Assembly (NCBI RefSeq): GCF_017565425.1
Contig: NZ_JAGEMK010000012.1
Span: forward strand, 17,472 to 81,471
DNA length: 64,000 nucleotides
Source of the DNA: Actinotalea soli
Lineage (GTDB): Bacteria; Actinomycetota; Actinomycetes; Actinomycetales; Cellulomonadaceae
Direction: 5' to 3'
Position numbers and translations under genes: made by a program. How positions within the stretch are numbered: position 1 is the stretch's first letter; each line of letters begins with the position of its first letter. Positions 25,931 through 34,768 of this stretch are shown here, one piece after another. The notes below the pieces were generated by a model. The model had not been told where the DNA came from, did not search any database, and saw only the letters and a list, made by a program, of their open reading frames with translations.

Positions 25931-26401
25931 TCAGCCGAGCTCGACGACCAGCTCGACCTCGACCGGCGAGTCCAGCGGCAGCACCGCGACGCCCACCGCG
26001 CTGCGCGCGTGCACCCCGGCCTCGCCGAAGACCTGGCCGAGCAGCTCGCTCGCGCCGTTGATGACCGTCGGCTGACCCGTGAACCCCGGGTCGCTCGCGA
26101 CGAAGCCGACCACCTTGATCACGCGGCGGACCCGGTCGAGGCTGCCCGCGAGCTCGGCGATCGCGGCGAGGGCGTTGAGGGTCGCGGTGCGGGCGAGACC
26201 CGCAGCCTCCTGCGGCGCGACGAGCCCCTCCCCCTCGCCGACCTTGCCGGTCGCGGGGAGCGTGCCGTCGACGAAGGGCAGCTGGCCCGAGGTCCACACC
26301 TGGCTCCCCACCCGCACCGCCGGCACGTACGCCGCGACCGGCGCGGCGACCGGCGGGAGGGTGATGCCGAGCTCGGTGAGGCGCTGGCTGACCCCGCTCA
26401 T
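25931..26401 (-). CDS. RidA/YjgF-family protein
   Basis: 156-aa cytoplasmic protein of the Rid family, enamine/imine deaminase-like. GSQVWTSGQLPFVDG (about 32-46), ATLNALAAIAELAGSLD, VVGFVASDPGF and ARSAVGVAVLPLDSPVEVELV (about 133-153) match the family. The Arg normally needed for iminoacrylate hydrolysis lies in the last motif as HARSAVG, so activity is plausible. The ATG shares a base with the stop of the DUF4177 gene. Same neighbours as in mycobacteria (Rv3678c). Confidence 0.88.
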   Translation of the reverse strand: MSGVSQRLTELGITLPPVAAPVAAYVPAVRVGSQVWTSGQLPFVDGTLPATGKVGEGEGLVAPQEAAGLARTATLNALAAIAELAGSLDRVRRVIKVVGFVASDPGFTGQPTVINGASELLGQVFGEAGVHARSAVGVAVLPLDSPVEVELVVELG

Positions 26402-26568
26402 CAGGAGCTCTCGCCCGTGGGGCGCTTGAGGTAGGCGACGAGCCCGTTGTTGTCCGGGCCAGGGATCACCTGGACGAGCTCCCAGCCGTCCGAGCCCCAC
26501 TGGTCGAGGATCGCCTTGGTGGCGTGGACGATGAGCGGAACGGTTGCGTACTCCCACGTGGTGGCCAT
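26401..26568 (-). CDS. DUF4177 domain protein (55 aa)
   Basis: ATG 26568 to TGA 26401-26403. It reads TTWEYATVPLIVHATKAIL, then WGSDGWELVQVIPG, the core of DUF4177, and ends LVAYLKRPTGESS. A TAGGCT hexamer six bases before the ATG indicates a leaderless mRNA. Stop and RidA start overlap (TGATG). A similar tiny gene sits at this place in mycobacteria. Function unknown. Confidence 0.85.
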   Translation of the reverse strand: MATTWEYATVPLIVHATKAILDQWGSDGWELVQVIPGPDNNGLVAYLKRPTGESS

Positions 26569-26574
26569 GGCGCG

Positions 26575-26580
26575 AGCCTA
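26575..26580 (-). promoter_or_regulatory. Leaderless -10 of the DUF4177-RidA operon
   Basis: TAGGCT on the minus strand, exactly six bases before the DUF4177 ATG. Confidence 0.5.
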
Positions 26581-26624
26581 TCGTCGTGAGGGCCCGGACG
26601 ACGGGGCCCTCACGGCGTCGCGGC

Positions 26625-26921
26625 TCAGCGCGGGCGGTAGGCGTGCAGCGGGGCGAGCAGGTCCGGCTGGGCCGCGAGCTCCTCACGCCACGAGACGACG
26701 TCGGGCCGGCTGCGCAGCAGGGCACGGCGCTGGCGCTCGGTCATGCCACCCCACACCCCGAAGAGCACCTTGTGGTCGAGGGCGTCGACGAGGCACTCGA
26801 GGCGGACGGGGCACTCCTGGCAGACCCCCCGGGCCGAGCGCTGCGCAGCGCCCTCGACGAAGAGGTCGTCCGGGCACGCCTCCACGCAGGCCGCGTGCGC
26901 CGTCCAGTGCTGGTCCTCCAT
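26625..26921 (-). CDS. whiB4: WhiB-family Fe-S transcription factor (WhiB4-like position)
   Basis: 98-aa redox-sensing regulator with a [4Fe-4S] cluster. Start ATG 26921 after a GAGAGGA site. The four cluster Cys are C12 and the C-x2-C-x5-C group in GVCQECPVRLECL (about 33-45). C16 is an additional fifth Cys. The turn WGGMTERQRRALLR (about 58-71) and a basic Arg stretch complete the family pattern. The symbol rests on gene order with ponA2 and crp as in mycobacteria, not on specific residues. A candidate -10 TACGGT lies near 26947-26952. Confidence 0.88.
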   Translation of the reverse strand: MEDQHWTAHAACVEACPDDLFVEGAAQRSARGVCQECPVRLECLVDALDHKVLFGVWGGMTERQRRALLRSRPDVVSWREELAAQPDLLAPLHAYRPR

Positions 26922-27020
26922 CGGTCCTCTCCCCCCTCGCAGGTCCACCGTAGACGGCTCGGGCACCCAGGTGTATGGGCCGTTCGGGTCCGCGGGCTCA
27001 CGGGGCCGTCCCGGGGCTAG

Positions 27021-27058
27021 CCCGGGGTGGCCCCGGGGTGGCCCCGGGGTGGTCCCGG
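27021..27058. repeat. 11-bp tandem repeat upstream of ponA2
   Basis: CCCGGGGTGGC/T repeats three and a half times (starts 27021, 27032, 27043, 27054). Each unit contains the CCCGGGG near-palindrome. It lies in the gap between divergent whiB and ponA2, upstream of the ponA2 promoter, and could vary in copy number. Confidence 0.6.
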
Positions 27059-27122
27059 AGGTGCTCACAGAGCCTCCACACCTCAGGCGCCCGGGAGCCG
27101 GGGTGATGACGGTGGGCTCACG

Positions 27123-27128
27123 TACCCT
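27123..27128 (+). promoter_or_regulatory. ponA2 leaderless -10
   Basis: TACCCT followed by seven bases and ATG 27136. This supports ATG 27136 as the start over the upstream in-frame ATG at 27106. Confidence 0.45.
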
Positions 27129-27135
27129 GGAGGGC

Positions 27136-29559
27136 ATGGTGTCTTCTGCGTCCTCCCGGTCTGGTCAGGGCCGTCAGGTCAACGTCTTCCAGGCCGTGGC
27201 GCTGCTCGGGGCGTTCGTGGTCATGGCCGTCCTCGGCGGCGTGCTGGCCGCGGGTCTCGTGATGCCGGCGGTCGCGACCACGAGCACCCTCACCGAGAAC
27301 TCGGTGCGGCTCTTCGACGACCTGCCCGAGGAGCTCGAGGAGGTGCCCCTGTCGGAGAAGTCCACGGTGGTCGCCGCCGACGGCACCGTCCTGGCCGAGT
27401 TCTTCCACGAGGACCGCATCGTCGTGGGCCTCGACGAGATCTCCCAGCCGATGAAGGACGCGGTCATCGCGACCGAGGACCGCCGCTTCTACGAGCACGG
27501 CGGCATCGACCCCACGGGCATGGCCCGCGCGCTGGTGAACAACGCGATGAGCGACGACGTCGAGGGCGCCTCGACGCTGACCCAGCAGTACGTCAAGAAC
27601 GCCCTCATCCAGGCCGCCCAGGTCAGCGACGACCCGGCTGAGGTCCAGGCGGCGATCGCCGCGGCCCGCGAGACGGAGGGCGCGGCCGGCTACGCCCGCA
27701 AGCTCGAGGAGGCCAAGCTGGCGATCGCCCTCGAGAAGCGCATCAGCAAGGACGAGATCCTCGAGCGCTACCTGAACATCGCGCAGTTCGGGCTCTCGGT
27801 CTACGGGGTCGAGGCCGCGGCCCAGCACTTCTTCTCGGTGCCCGCCAGCGAGCTGACCTACCTGCAGGCGGCGACCATCGCGGGGGTCACGCAGTCCCCG
27901 TCGGCCCTGGACCCCGAGCGCAACCCCGAGGCCTCGGAGGAGAAGCGCAACACCGTGCTCCGCCTGATGCGCCAGGAGGGGTACATCGACCTCGAGCAGC
28001 TCCGCGCCGGAGTAGGCACCCCCATCGGCGAGACCCTCAACATCGGTGACGTCAAGCTCGGCTGCGGCGAGGCCAACTCGGTCTCCCACGCGGGGTACTT
28101 CTGCGACTACGTCACCAAGGTGATCGCCAGCGACGCGACCTTCGGCGAGACCCGGACCGACCGCGTGAACCGGCTGCTGCGCGGCGGGCTGACCATCACG
28201 ACGACCCTGGACCCCGACCTGCAGCTCATCGCGGACACCGAGGTCAAGAACGGCATCCCGGTCAACGACCCGTCGGGGGTCGCCTCGGCGATCTCGGTGG
28301 TCGAGCCGGGCACCGGGCACATCCTGGCGATGGCCCAGAACAGGGTCTACAACAGCTCCCTCGAGACCGCCCCCGGCGAGACCGCGGTCAACTACAACAC
28401 CGACAGCGCCTACGGCTCCTCCAAGGGCTTCGCCCCGGGCTCGACGTTCAAGCCCTTCACGCTGGTGCAGTGGCTCAAGGACGGCCACAGCCTCAACGAG
28501 GTGATCGACGGCCGGCTCAAGCCGCTCAACGAGAACATGTTCACGGCCTGCGGCGCTCCCGGGGTCAACCGCGAGTGGAACCCGGGCAACGCCGAGGGCA
28601 GAGGCGCGTTCATGACCGTCCAGGACGCGACACGCAACTCGGTCAACAGCGGCTACTTCGAGATGGCCACCCAGCTGGACCTGTGCAACATCATGGAGAC
28701 CGCCTCCTCGATGGGCGTGCACAAGCCCGACGGCGAGCCCTTCTCGCCGTACCCCGCCAACGTGATCGGCAGCGACTCGGTCGCCCCGCTCACCATGGCC
28801 GCAGCCTTCGCGACCTTCGCCTCGGGCGGCACGTACTGCGAGCCCATCGCGATCACCCAGGTGCTCGACACCAACGGCGAGGAGTTGCCGGTCCCCGAGG
28901 CCAACTGCCGCGAGGTGCTCAGCCCCGAGATCGCCGCCGGCATGAACCACGCGCTCAGCCAGGTGTGGACCGGGACCGGCCGAGCCATCGGGGCCCTCGA
29001 CCGGCCCTCGGCCGGCAAGACCGGCACCACCTCGCGCAACGAGTACACCTGGTTCGTGGGCTACACCCCGCAGATGGCCGGCGCGGTGTGGGTCGGCTTC
29101 CCCGACGCGATGCGCCCGGTGCAGTTCATGACCGTCGGCGGAACCTACCGGGACTACACGTACGGCTCCTCGATCGCCGGTCCCACGTGGAAGCGGTTCA
29201 TGGAGCAGGCCCACGCGGGGCTGCCTGTCGAGGGCTTCACCCCGATCAACGACCGCCTGCTCTACGGCGAGCGGATCGCGATCCCGAGCGTCTCGGGCCA
29301 GTCGGTCGACGCGGCCCGCCAGACGCTGGTGGCCCGCGGGTTCAACGCGGTCGTGAGCACCAGTCCCGTGTACTCCTCGGCACCCGCGGGGACGGTGGCC
29401 TACACCACCCCCGGCTCGGGGAGCACCTCGACCCGGGGCTCGGTCGTCACGATCGTGCCGTCCCGCGGCCCCGAGCCGCGGTCCGCCCCGGAGCCCCCGG
29501 GCGACGAGGGCGGTGGCGATCAGCCCGGTAACGGCCCGTCCGACGGGGACGACGGCTGA
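27136..29559 (+). CDS. ponA2: Bifunctional class A penicillin-binding protein (PonA2-like) with PASTA domain
   Basis: Peptidoglycan synthase at the cell membrane, 807 aa. A membrane anchor (about 18-48) is followed by a GT51 glycosyltransferase domain with ATEDRRFYEHGGID (catalytic Glu about 114) and STLTQQYVKN. The transpeptidase domain has the three motifs: GSTFKP (SxxK Ser), SVNSG (SxN), and AGKTGTTS (KTG). One C-terminal PASTA domain (IPSVSGQSVDAARQTL onward) and an acidic Gly/Asp tail end the protein. Domain order and neighbours agree with mycobacterial PonA2. Confidence 0.95.
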   Translation: MVSSASSRSGQGRQVNVFQAVALLGAFVVMAVLGGVLAAGLVMPAVATTSTLTENSVRLFDDLPEELEEVPLSEKSTVVAADGTVLAEFFHEDRIVVGLDEISQPMKDAVIATEDRRFYEHGGIDPTGMARALVNNAMSDDVEGASTLTQQYVKNALIQAAQVSDDPAEVQAAIAAARETEGAAGYARKLEEAKLAIALEKRISKDEILERYLNIAQFGLSVYGVEAAAQHFFSVPASELTYLQAATIAGVTQSPSALDPERNPEASEEKRNTVLRLMRQEGYIDLEQLRAGVGTPIGETLNIGDVKLGCGEANSVSHAGYFCDYVTKVIASDATFGETRTDRVNRLLRGGLTITTTLDPDLQLIADTEVKNGIPVNDPSGVASAISVVEPGTGHILAMAQNRVYNSSLETAPGETAVNYNTDSAYGSSKGFAPGSTFKPFTLVQWLKDGHSLNEVIDGRLKPLNENMFTACGAPGVNREWNPGNAEGRGAFMTVQDATRNSVNSGYFEMATQLDLCNIMETASSMGVHKPDGEPFSPYPANVIGSDSVAPLTMAAAFATFASGGTYCEPIAITQVLDTNGEELPVPEANCREVLSPEIAAGMNHALSQVWTGTGRAIGALDRPSAGKTGTTSRNEYTWFVGYTPQMAGAVWVGFPDAMRPVQFMTVGGTYRDYTYGSSIAGPTWKRFMEQAHAGLPVEGFTPINDRLLYGERIAIPSVSGQSVDAARQTLVARGFNAVVSTSPVYSSAPAGTVAYTTPGSGSTSTRGSVVTIVPSRGPEPRSAPEPPGDEGGGDQPGNGPSDGDDG

Positions 29560-29561
29560 GG

Positions 29562-30476
29562 ATGCCCTCCACCCCTCTGCGCCTGCTCGGCGCCGCGGCC
29601 CTCGCCGGGGCCGCGGGGTTGACCTGGTCCCTGGTCGAGGCCCGCTCCTACGTGCTCCGCGAGGTCACGGTCCCCGTCCTCGCGCCTGGATCTGCTCCGC
29701 TGCGGGTGCTGCACCTGTCCGACCTGCACCTGACCCCGTCCCAGGACGACAAGATCGCCTGGGTCCGGTCCCTCGCCGACCTCGAGCCGGACCTCGTGGT
29801 GGACACCGGGGACAACATGGCGCACGTCGACGCGCTGCCTGCCCTGCTGCACGCCCTCGACCCGCTGCTCGGCACCCCCGGGGCCTTCGTCATGGGCTCG
29901 AACGACTACTACGCGCCGATCCCCAAGAACCCGGCGCGCTACCTCGCCCCCGGTCGGTTCCCTGTCATCCCGCCCGAGCGCACCCTGCCCGCCGCCGAGC
30001 TCGCTGCGACCCTGCGCGACGCCGGGTGGAAGGACCTCACCAACCGTCGGGACGCGCTGACCGTCGGCGGGCAGACCATCGCCCTCGCGGGGGTCGACGA
30101 CCCGCACCTGGACCGCGACCGCTTCCCCGCCCCGCAGGACTCCCCCGAGGCGGACCTCAGGCTCGGCGTCACCCATGCCCCGTACCGCCGGGTGCTCGAC
30201 GCCATGCACGCCGAGGGCTCCGACCTCGTCCTCGCAGGCCACACCCACGGCGGCCAGCTGTGCGTCCCCGGCTACGGCGCCCTCGTCACCAACTGCGACC
30301 TCGACACCGGCCGGGTCAAGGGCCTGCACGGCTGGCCGGGCGCCCGACCCGACGCCCCGGGGGGCGCGGACTCCACCTGGCTGCACGTCTCCGCGGGCCT
30401 CGGCACCTCCCCGTACACCCCCGTGCGGTTCGCCTGCCGGCCCGAGGCGACGCTGCTGACGTTGACGGCCCGCTGA
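29562..30476 (+). CDS. Metallophosphoesterase, membrane-anchored
   Basis: 304-aa calcineurin-like phosphoesterase. One N-terminal membrane helix (about 7-25) is followed by metal-site motifs: HLSDLHLT (D-x-H), DTGDN (GD), GSND (GNHD variant with Ser for His-side Asn context), and GHTHGGQL. Residues match YaeI/YkuE-type enzymes that act on phospholipid precursors or phosphodiesters. It starts two bases after the ponA2 stop, so co-expressed. The same pair occurs in mycobacteria (Rv3682-Rv3683). Confidence 0.9.
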   Translation: MPSTPLRLLGAAALAGAAGLTWSLVEARSYVLREVTVPVLAPGSAPLRVLHLSDLHLTPSQDDKIAWVRSLADLEPDLVVDTGDNMAHVDALPALLHALDPLLGTPGAFVMGSNDYYAPIPKNPARYLAPGRFPVIPPERTLPAAELAATLRDAGWKDLTNRRDALTVGGQTIALAGVDDPHLDRDRFPAPQDSPEADLRLGVTHAPYRRVLDAMHAEGSDLVLAGHTHGGQLCVPGYGALVTNCDLDTGRVKGLHGWPGARPDAPGGADSTWLHVSAGLGTSPYTPVRFACRPEATLLTLTAR

Positions 30477-30524
30477 CCGGTTTCACCGAGGCGCCAGGCC
30501 TGGGCTATCCTTGTCAGGCTCCAC

Positions 30525-30601
<77 letters not shown>

Positions 30602-30608
30602 TGGGCAC

Positions 30609-30648
30609 ACGAGCCCCTGACCAGCGATCACGCTGGTCAGGGGCTCGT
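30609..30648 (+). terminator. Terminator after tRNA-Pro
   Basis: A perfect 18-bp stem (30609-30626 with 30631-30648) and four-base loop ATCA, followed by a weak CTCGTTCC. The strongest terminator in this part of the window. Confidence 0.85.
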
Positions 30649-30657
30649 CTCGTTCCG

Positions 30658-30663
30658 TAGCAT
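30658..30663 (+). promoter_or_regulatory. Leaderless -10 of the Nudix gene
   Basis: TAGCAT, six bases before the GTG start at 30670, placed just behind the tRNA terminator. Confidence 0.5.
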
Positions 30664-30669
30664 CGGTGC

Positions 30670-31170
30670 GTGCCCGTACCAGAGTTCATCACCCACCTGC
30701 GCCGCTCGATCGGCCACGACCTGCTGTGGATGCCGGGGGTGTCAGCCGTCGTCCTCGACGACGCGGGGCGCGTCCTCCTGGGCCGCCGCTCCGACAACGG
30801 CCGGTGGGCCGTGCCGAGCGGCATCCTCGAGCCAGGGGAGCAGCCGGCCGTCGGGCTGGCCCGCGAGGTGCTCGAGGAGACCGGCGTCGAGGTCGAGGTC
30901 ATCGCCCTCACCGCGGTCGAGAGCGGTGAGCCCATCGGCTACGACAACGGCGACCGCGCCCAGTACGTCGACCTGTGCTTCTGGTGCCGTCCCGTCTCGG
31001 GCGAGGCCCACGTCGCCGACGACGAGTCCCTCGAGGTCGGGTGGTTCCCGACCGACGCCGTCCCGCCAGACCTCCTGGACACCTCGGTCGGCAGGCTCGA
31101 GCGCGCCCTCGCCTACGTCGCCGAGCACGAGGCCGGTCGCGGGCCCCAGACGTTCTTCCACCGGGACTGA
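30670..31170 (+). CDS. Nudix hydrolase
   Basis: 166-aa pyrophosphohydrolase-type protein. The Nudix box is complete: GILEPGEQPAVGLAREVLEE followed by TGV (about 56-78), with the REVLEE metal ligands. It begins with a helical arm (about 1-20) and ends with a short WFPTDAVP-type segment. Start GTG 30670. Substrate not predictable; actinobacteria have many such housekeeping Nudix proteins. Confidence 0.93.
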   Translation: MPVPEFITHLRRSIGHDLLWMPGVSAVVLDDAGRVLLGRRSDNGRWAVPSGILEPGEQPAVGLAREVLEETGVEVEVIALTAVESGEPIGYDNGDRAQYVDLCFWCRPVSGEAHVADDESLEVGWFPTDAVPPDLLDTSVGRLERALAYVAEHEAGRGPQTFFHRD

Positions 31171-31206
31171 CCGGTCGGGCCCAGCGGCCGGACTGACCGC
31201 TGGGTC

Positions 31207-31959
31207 TCAGCGCCAGCGGAACATCCTCGCCGCGACCGGGATGAGCACCGCGGTCCAGCCGATCATCGCCAGCATCTGGGTGACCGGCAGCCCGTCGCCG
31301 AACCACCCCTCGCTCATCGCCTGGGCGGCAGCCCCCAGAGGCAGGTACGCCGCCACCTCGGCGAGCCCGGCGGGCATCAGCGGCCCCGGTGTCCACACCC
31401 CCGCGAGGAAGAGCATCGGGAAGTACAGGAGCATGCCGACCCCGTTGGCCGAGGAGGCCGTCGGGACGACGGCGGCGAGCACGCAGCCCAGGGCGGTCAT
31501 GTGGACCGCGCCGAGCAGGAAGCCCACCAGGACCACCCCGGGCTGGCTCGGGGCTGCGACGTCGAAGGCGACCGAGGCCGCCACGAGGGCCACGGCCACC
31601 GCGACCACCAGGGCGGCGATGTTGATGCTCACCTGAGCGACCAGCAACCGTGAGGCAGGCAGCGGCGTGGTCGACAGACGGCGCAGCACCCCCTTCTCGC
31701 GATAGGTGCCGAAGACCGCAGGGAAGGTCGTGAGGGAGGTCGTCGCGATGGCCATGGCCACGGCGACCGGGGCGTAGAGGTCGATGGGACGCAGGCCAGC
31801 GAACCCGGGGATGTCGCCGATGGGCTCACGCATCCCGGGCAGCGCGAAGGCCATGAGCACGAGCAGCACCGTCGGGAAGGCCAGGGCGAAGAACACCGTC
31901 CCGGCGTCACGCAGGTAGAGCCGTCCCTCGGCGAGGGTCAGGGCACGGAGCGCGGTCAT
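31207..31959 (-). CDS. ABC-2 type transporter permease
   Basis: 250-aa membrane protein with six helices, typical of DrrB/ABC-2 exporters. The segment FGTYREKGVLRRLSTTPLP (about 82-100) is the family signature between the second and third helices. Starts one base after the stop of the ATPase gene, forming a two-gene exporter with it. Probable drug, lipid or peptide efflux; substrate unknown. Confidence 0.9.
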   Translation of the reverse strand: MTALRALTLAEGRLYLRDAGTVFFALAFPTVLLVLMAFALPGMREPIGDIPGFAGLRPIDLYAPVAVAMAIATTSLTTFPAVFGTYREKGVLRRLSTTPLPASRLLVAQVSINIAALVVAVAVALVAASVAFDVAAPSQPGVVLVGFLLGAVHMTALGCVLAAVVPTASSANGVGMLLYFPMLFLAGVWTPGPLMPAGLAEVAAYLPLGAAAQAMSEGWFGDGLPVTQMLAMIGWTAVLIPVAARMFRWR

Positions 31960-31960
31960 C

Positions 31961-32959
31961 TCAGGCCTCCTGGTAGCTGGGGGACGCGGTGCGACCGGTG
32001 AGGGTCACGAACGCGTCCTCGAGGGTCATCCGCTCAGCCGCGACATCCACCGGCTCGAGCCCGGCACGGGCGAGGGCGAGCAGCGCCGGGCCCACCATCT
32101 CCCGGCCCCCGCGCAGCACGACCTCGTCCTCAGGGGTGACGACCGTGGGCGAGGTCTCGGGGCCGGCCTGGGGCGGGGTCACGCGCAGCTCGGCGAGCTC
32201 GTCCACGGCCTGCAGGGCCTCGTCCAGGGCGCGGCGTGGGGTCGTCGTGGCCAGCCGGAGGCGCAGCACCTGACCACCCTGCACCGAGGCGATGAGCCCG
32301 GCGGGGGTGTCGGTCGCCACGACCTCGCCCTGGTCGATCAGGACCACCCGGTCGCACAACCGCTCGGCCTCGTCCATGAAGTGGGTGACCAGCACGATCG
32401 TGACGCCGTCGTCGCGCACCTGCTCGATGAGGTCCCAGGTGTCCCGCCGCGCCTGCGGGTCCAGCCCGGTGGTGAGCTCGTCGAGCACCGCGACCTCAGG
32501 GTTGCCCACCAGGGCGAGGGCGATCGACAGCCGCTGCTTCTGCCCGCCCGACAGGCCTGCGTACGGGGTGTCGAGGTGGCCGCCCAGGCCGAGCCGCGCG
32601 GCGAGCTCACGCCCGTCGGCCGGGTCGTCGTAGAAGGAGCCGTACAGGTCGAGGGCCTCCCCGGCGCGGAGCTTGGCCGGGAGCTCGCTCTCCTGGAGCT
32701 GGCAGCCGACCCGTTGCCGCAGCGCGGCGCCGTCCCGGGCCGGGTCCAGCCCGAGCACCTCGACCCGCCCGGCGTCCCGTACCCGCAGGCCGGTGAGGCA
32801 CTCGACGGTGGTCGTCTTGCCGGCACCGTTGGGGCCGAGGACGCCGAGGATCTCACCTCGGCGCAGCTCGAGGGAGACGTCGGTCACGGCGGGAACCCCG
32901 CCGTAGGACTTGGCCAGGTGCTCGACCTGGGCGATGACAGGGGCAGGAGAACTGGTCAT
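31961..32959 (-). CDS. ABC transporter ATP-binding protein (DrrA-like exporter)
   Basis: 332 aa from ATG 32959 (the frame runs farther upstream but is Arg/Pro-rich and without a ribosome site). Walker A GPNGAGKTT (about 43-51), signature LSGGQKQR (about 140-147), Walker B VAVLDE (about 160-165), then His switch THFMDEAE. An accessory C-terminal part (about 230-330) is typical of DrrA/CcmA-type exporter ATPases. Paired with the permease downstream. Confidence 0.92.
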   Translation of the reverse strand: MTSSPAPVIAQVEHLAKSYGGVPAVTDVSLELRRGEILGVLGPNGAGKTTTVECLTGLRVRDAGRVEVLGLDPARDGAALRQRVGCQLQESELPAKLRAGEALDLYGSFYDDPADGRELAARLGLGGHLDTPYAGLSGGQKQRLSIALALVGNPEVAVLDELTTGLDPQARRDTWDLIEQVRDDGVTIVLVTHFMDEAERLCDRVVLIDQGEVVATDTPAGLIASVQGGQVLRLRLATTTPRRALDEALQAVDELAELRVTPPQAGPETSPTVVTPEDEVVLRGGREMVGPALLALARAGLEPVDVAAERMTLEDAFVTLTGRTASPSYQEA

Positions 32960-33087
32960 GGCGGGCTCCTCGGTCGGGAGAGGGCAGGGACGGGTAGGGA
33001 CGGCGCGCGGGCGCTTCGCGGGTCGCTGGCGGCGGCCCGCTCCGTGGGTCCACCGGCGGCGGCCGCCGGGCGGACAGGGTGCGGGTG

Positions 33088-33121
33088 CGCTCGTCGTGGG
33101 CACGCCGCCCCTCGACGAGCG
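33088..33121 (-). terminator. Hairpin after the YtrA-type operon (possible terminator)
   Basis: CGCTCGTCG and CGACGAGCG form a 9-bp stem with a 16-base loop, directly after the stop of the 33132 permease gene. No T-tract. The 172-bp gap between the two ABC operons holds nothing else recognisable. Confidence 0.45.
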
Positions 33122-33131
33122 ATGCGGGGCG

Positions 33132-33893
33132 TCAGGTCGCGAGCTTGCGCACCTGGACGCCGAGGATCAGGCGGTGGGCGGCGAGGCTCATGGCGCCCAG
33201 CACGAGCAGGACGAGCACCACCCTGGGTGCCAGGCCGAGGTCACCCAGCGCCGCCGTCGAGAGAGCCGGGGTGGCCAGCAGGATCGGCCCTGCCGTCAAC
33301 GGCAGCGCGAGGGTTCCCCACCACCCGCCGGCCCGGTAGTAGACGATGCCGACCAGCACCCCGCTGAGCTGGCCCGCGAGGAAGAGCAGCCCCACGTCGA
33401 GCACCACCAGCCCGACCTGACCGGAGCTGGTGAACAGGCCCCCGGCGCCGTCGACCCCGTGGGCCCACCCGGTCCATCCGTACACGGCCCTCTCGAGCTG
33501 CAGCGCCAGGGTGAAGAGCGCGGCGTACGCGACCGCCATCACCACCGCAGCGGTGAGGGCGGCCCAGCCGAGGCTGCGTCGAGTCAGCCCGGCGCCGATG
33601 TGGATGTTGGTGTAGGTGGTGATGCCGACGATGGCGATCGAGAACGGGAACCAGGTGAGCCCTTGCCGCGCGTGCTGCACGATCGACCCGGCGGGGGTCG
33701 TGACGTTCGAGACGATGATCGTGGCGGCCGCGACCAGGACGACGAGCATGCCCAGGGCCCAGAGGAACATGAAGCCGTGGGTCTGGAGCAGCCAGCGCAG
33801 TCCCGTGCGGTAGCCCGAGCGGTGCGACGGCGTCGCGGGGCGGGGCGTGGACCGCGTCGGGGTGGGGCTGGCGGTGGACGTCGGGAGGCTCAT
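33132..33893 (-). CDS. ABC exporter membrane subunit of a YtrA-type operon
   Basis: 253-aa membrane protein with about six helices (first near 35-55). Only the cytoplasmic N-terminus is Thr/Pro/Ser-rich. It has no ATPase of its own; its ATG overlaps the stop of the neighbouring ATPase gene by four bases. Position in a GntR-ATPase-permease operon matches Bacillus ytrABC-like efflux systems that answer cell-wall antibiotics. The substrate is unknown. Confidence 0.75.
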   Translation of the reverse strand: MSLPTSTASPTPTRSTPRPATPSHRSGYRTGLRWLLQTHGFMFLWALGMLVVLVAAATIIVSNVTTPAGSIVQHARQGLTWFPFSIAIVGITTYTNIHIGAGLTRRSLGWAALTAAVVMAVAYAALFTLALQLERAVYGWTGWAHGVDGAGGLFTSSGQVGLVVLDVGLLFLAGQLSGVLVGIVYYRAGGWWGTLALPLTAGPILLATPALSTAALGDLGLAPRVVLVLLVLGAMSLAAHRLILGVQVRKLAT

Positions 33894-34768
33894 CGTGCCG
33901 GCTCCTTCGCGGTGAGGTGGACGACCAGGCTCTGCAGGTCCACCGGGCCCACCTCGAGCCCGGCGGCATGGGCCTCGGCCCGGGCAGCGTCGTCCAGGGT
34001 GGCGTCGACGGTGGCCTGGACCGTGGGCCCGAGCTGCTCGCGTCGCAGGACGCGACGGCCTGCGACGAAGGCGTCGACCGCGGGTCCGGGACCTGTCACG
34101 CGGGCCCCTCGGGCGCCGAGGACGTCGGCGTCCTCGGCGAGGAGCACCCCGCCCCGGTCGAGGATCACGACGTGCTCGAGCAACCGCTCGATCTCCTCGA
34201 TGAGGTGGCTCGAGAGCACGATGGTGCGCGGGTGCTCGACGTAGTCCTCGAGCAGCGCGTCGTAGAAGGCGTGCCGGGACGGCGCGTCCATGCCGAGGTA
34301 GACCTCGTCGAAGAGCGTCAGCTCGGCCCGGGTGGCGAGCCCGACGACGGCTCCGAAGGCCGAGCGCTTGCCGCGCGAGAGCTTGGTGGGCTTGCGCCGG
34401 GGGTCCAGCTCGAAGGTGTCCATGAGACGGTCCGCGAGGTCGCGGTCGAAGTGCGGGCGGGCCCTCTCGAGGTAGTCGAGGGTGTCCTTCATCCCGGTGT
34501 CGACCTCGACGTCACCGCTCTCTCGGACCAGGCAGGTCCCGGCCATGACGCGAGGGTTCTCCCACGGGTCCTCCCCGTCGACCAGCACCCGGCCGGCCGA
34601 GGGGCGGCGGAAGGCCGCGAGCACCGAGAGCAGGGTGGTCTTGCCCGAGCCGTTGCGGCCCAGAAGACCGTGGATCGCGCCGGGGGCGAGCGTGAGGCTG
34701 GCCCTCTCGAGGGCCACCGTCCGGCCGTACTCGACCGTGAGGTCCTGGACCTCGACGCCGAAGCTCAT
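33890..34768 (-). CDS. ABC transporter ATP-binding protein (YtrB-like)
   Basis: 292 aa. Walker A GLLGRNGSGKTTLLS (about 34-48), a degenerate signature KLSRGKRSAFGAV in place of LSGGQ (about 134-146), Walker B LTLFDEVYLGMDA (about 156-168), then His switch SSHLIEE. Degenerate signatures with SRG are usual in YtrB/BcrA-like exporters. Coupled by four-base overlaps to the GntR gene and the permease gene. Confidence 0.88.
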   Translation of the reverse strand: MSFGVEVQDLTVEYGRTVALERASLTLAPGAIHGLLGRNGSGKTTLLSVLAAFRRPSAGRVLVDGEDPWENPRVMAGTCLVRESGDVEVDTGMKDTLDYLERARPHFDRDLADRLMDTFELDPRRKPTKLSRGKRSAFGAVVGLATRAELTLFDEVYLGMDAPSRHAFYDALLEDYVEHPRTIVLSSHLIEEIERLLEHVVILDRGGVLLAEDADVLGARGARVTGPGPAVDAFVAGRRVLRREQLGPTVQATVDATLDDAARAEAHAAGLEVGPVDLQSLVVHLTAKEPAR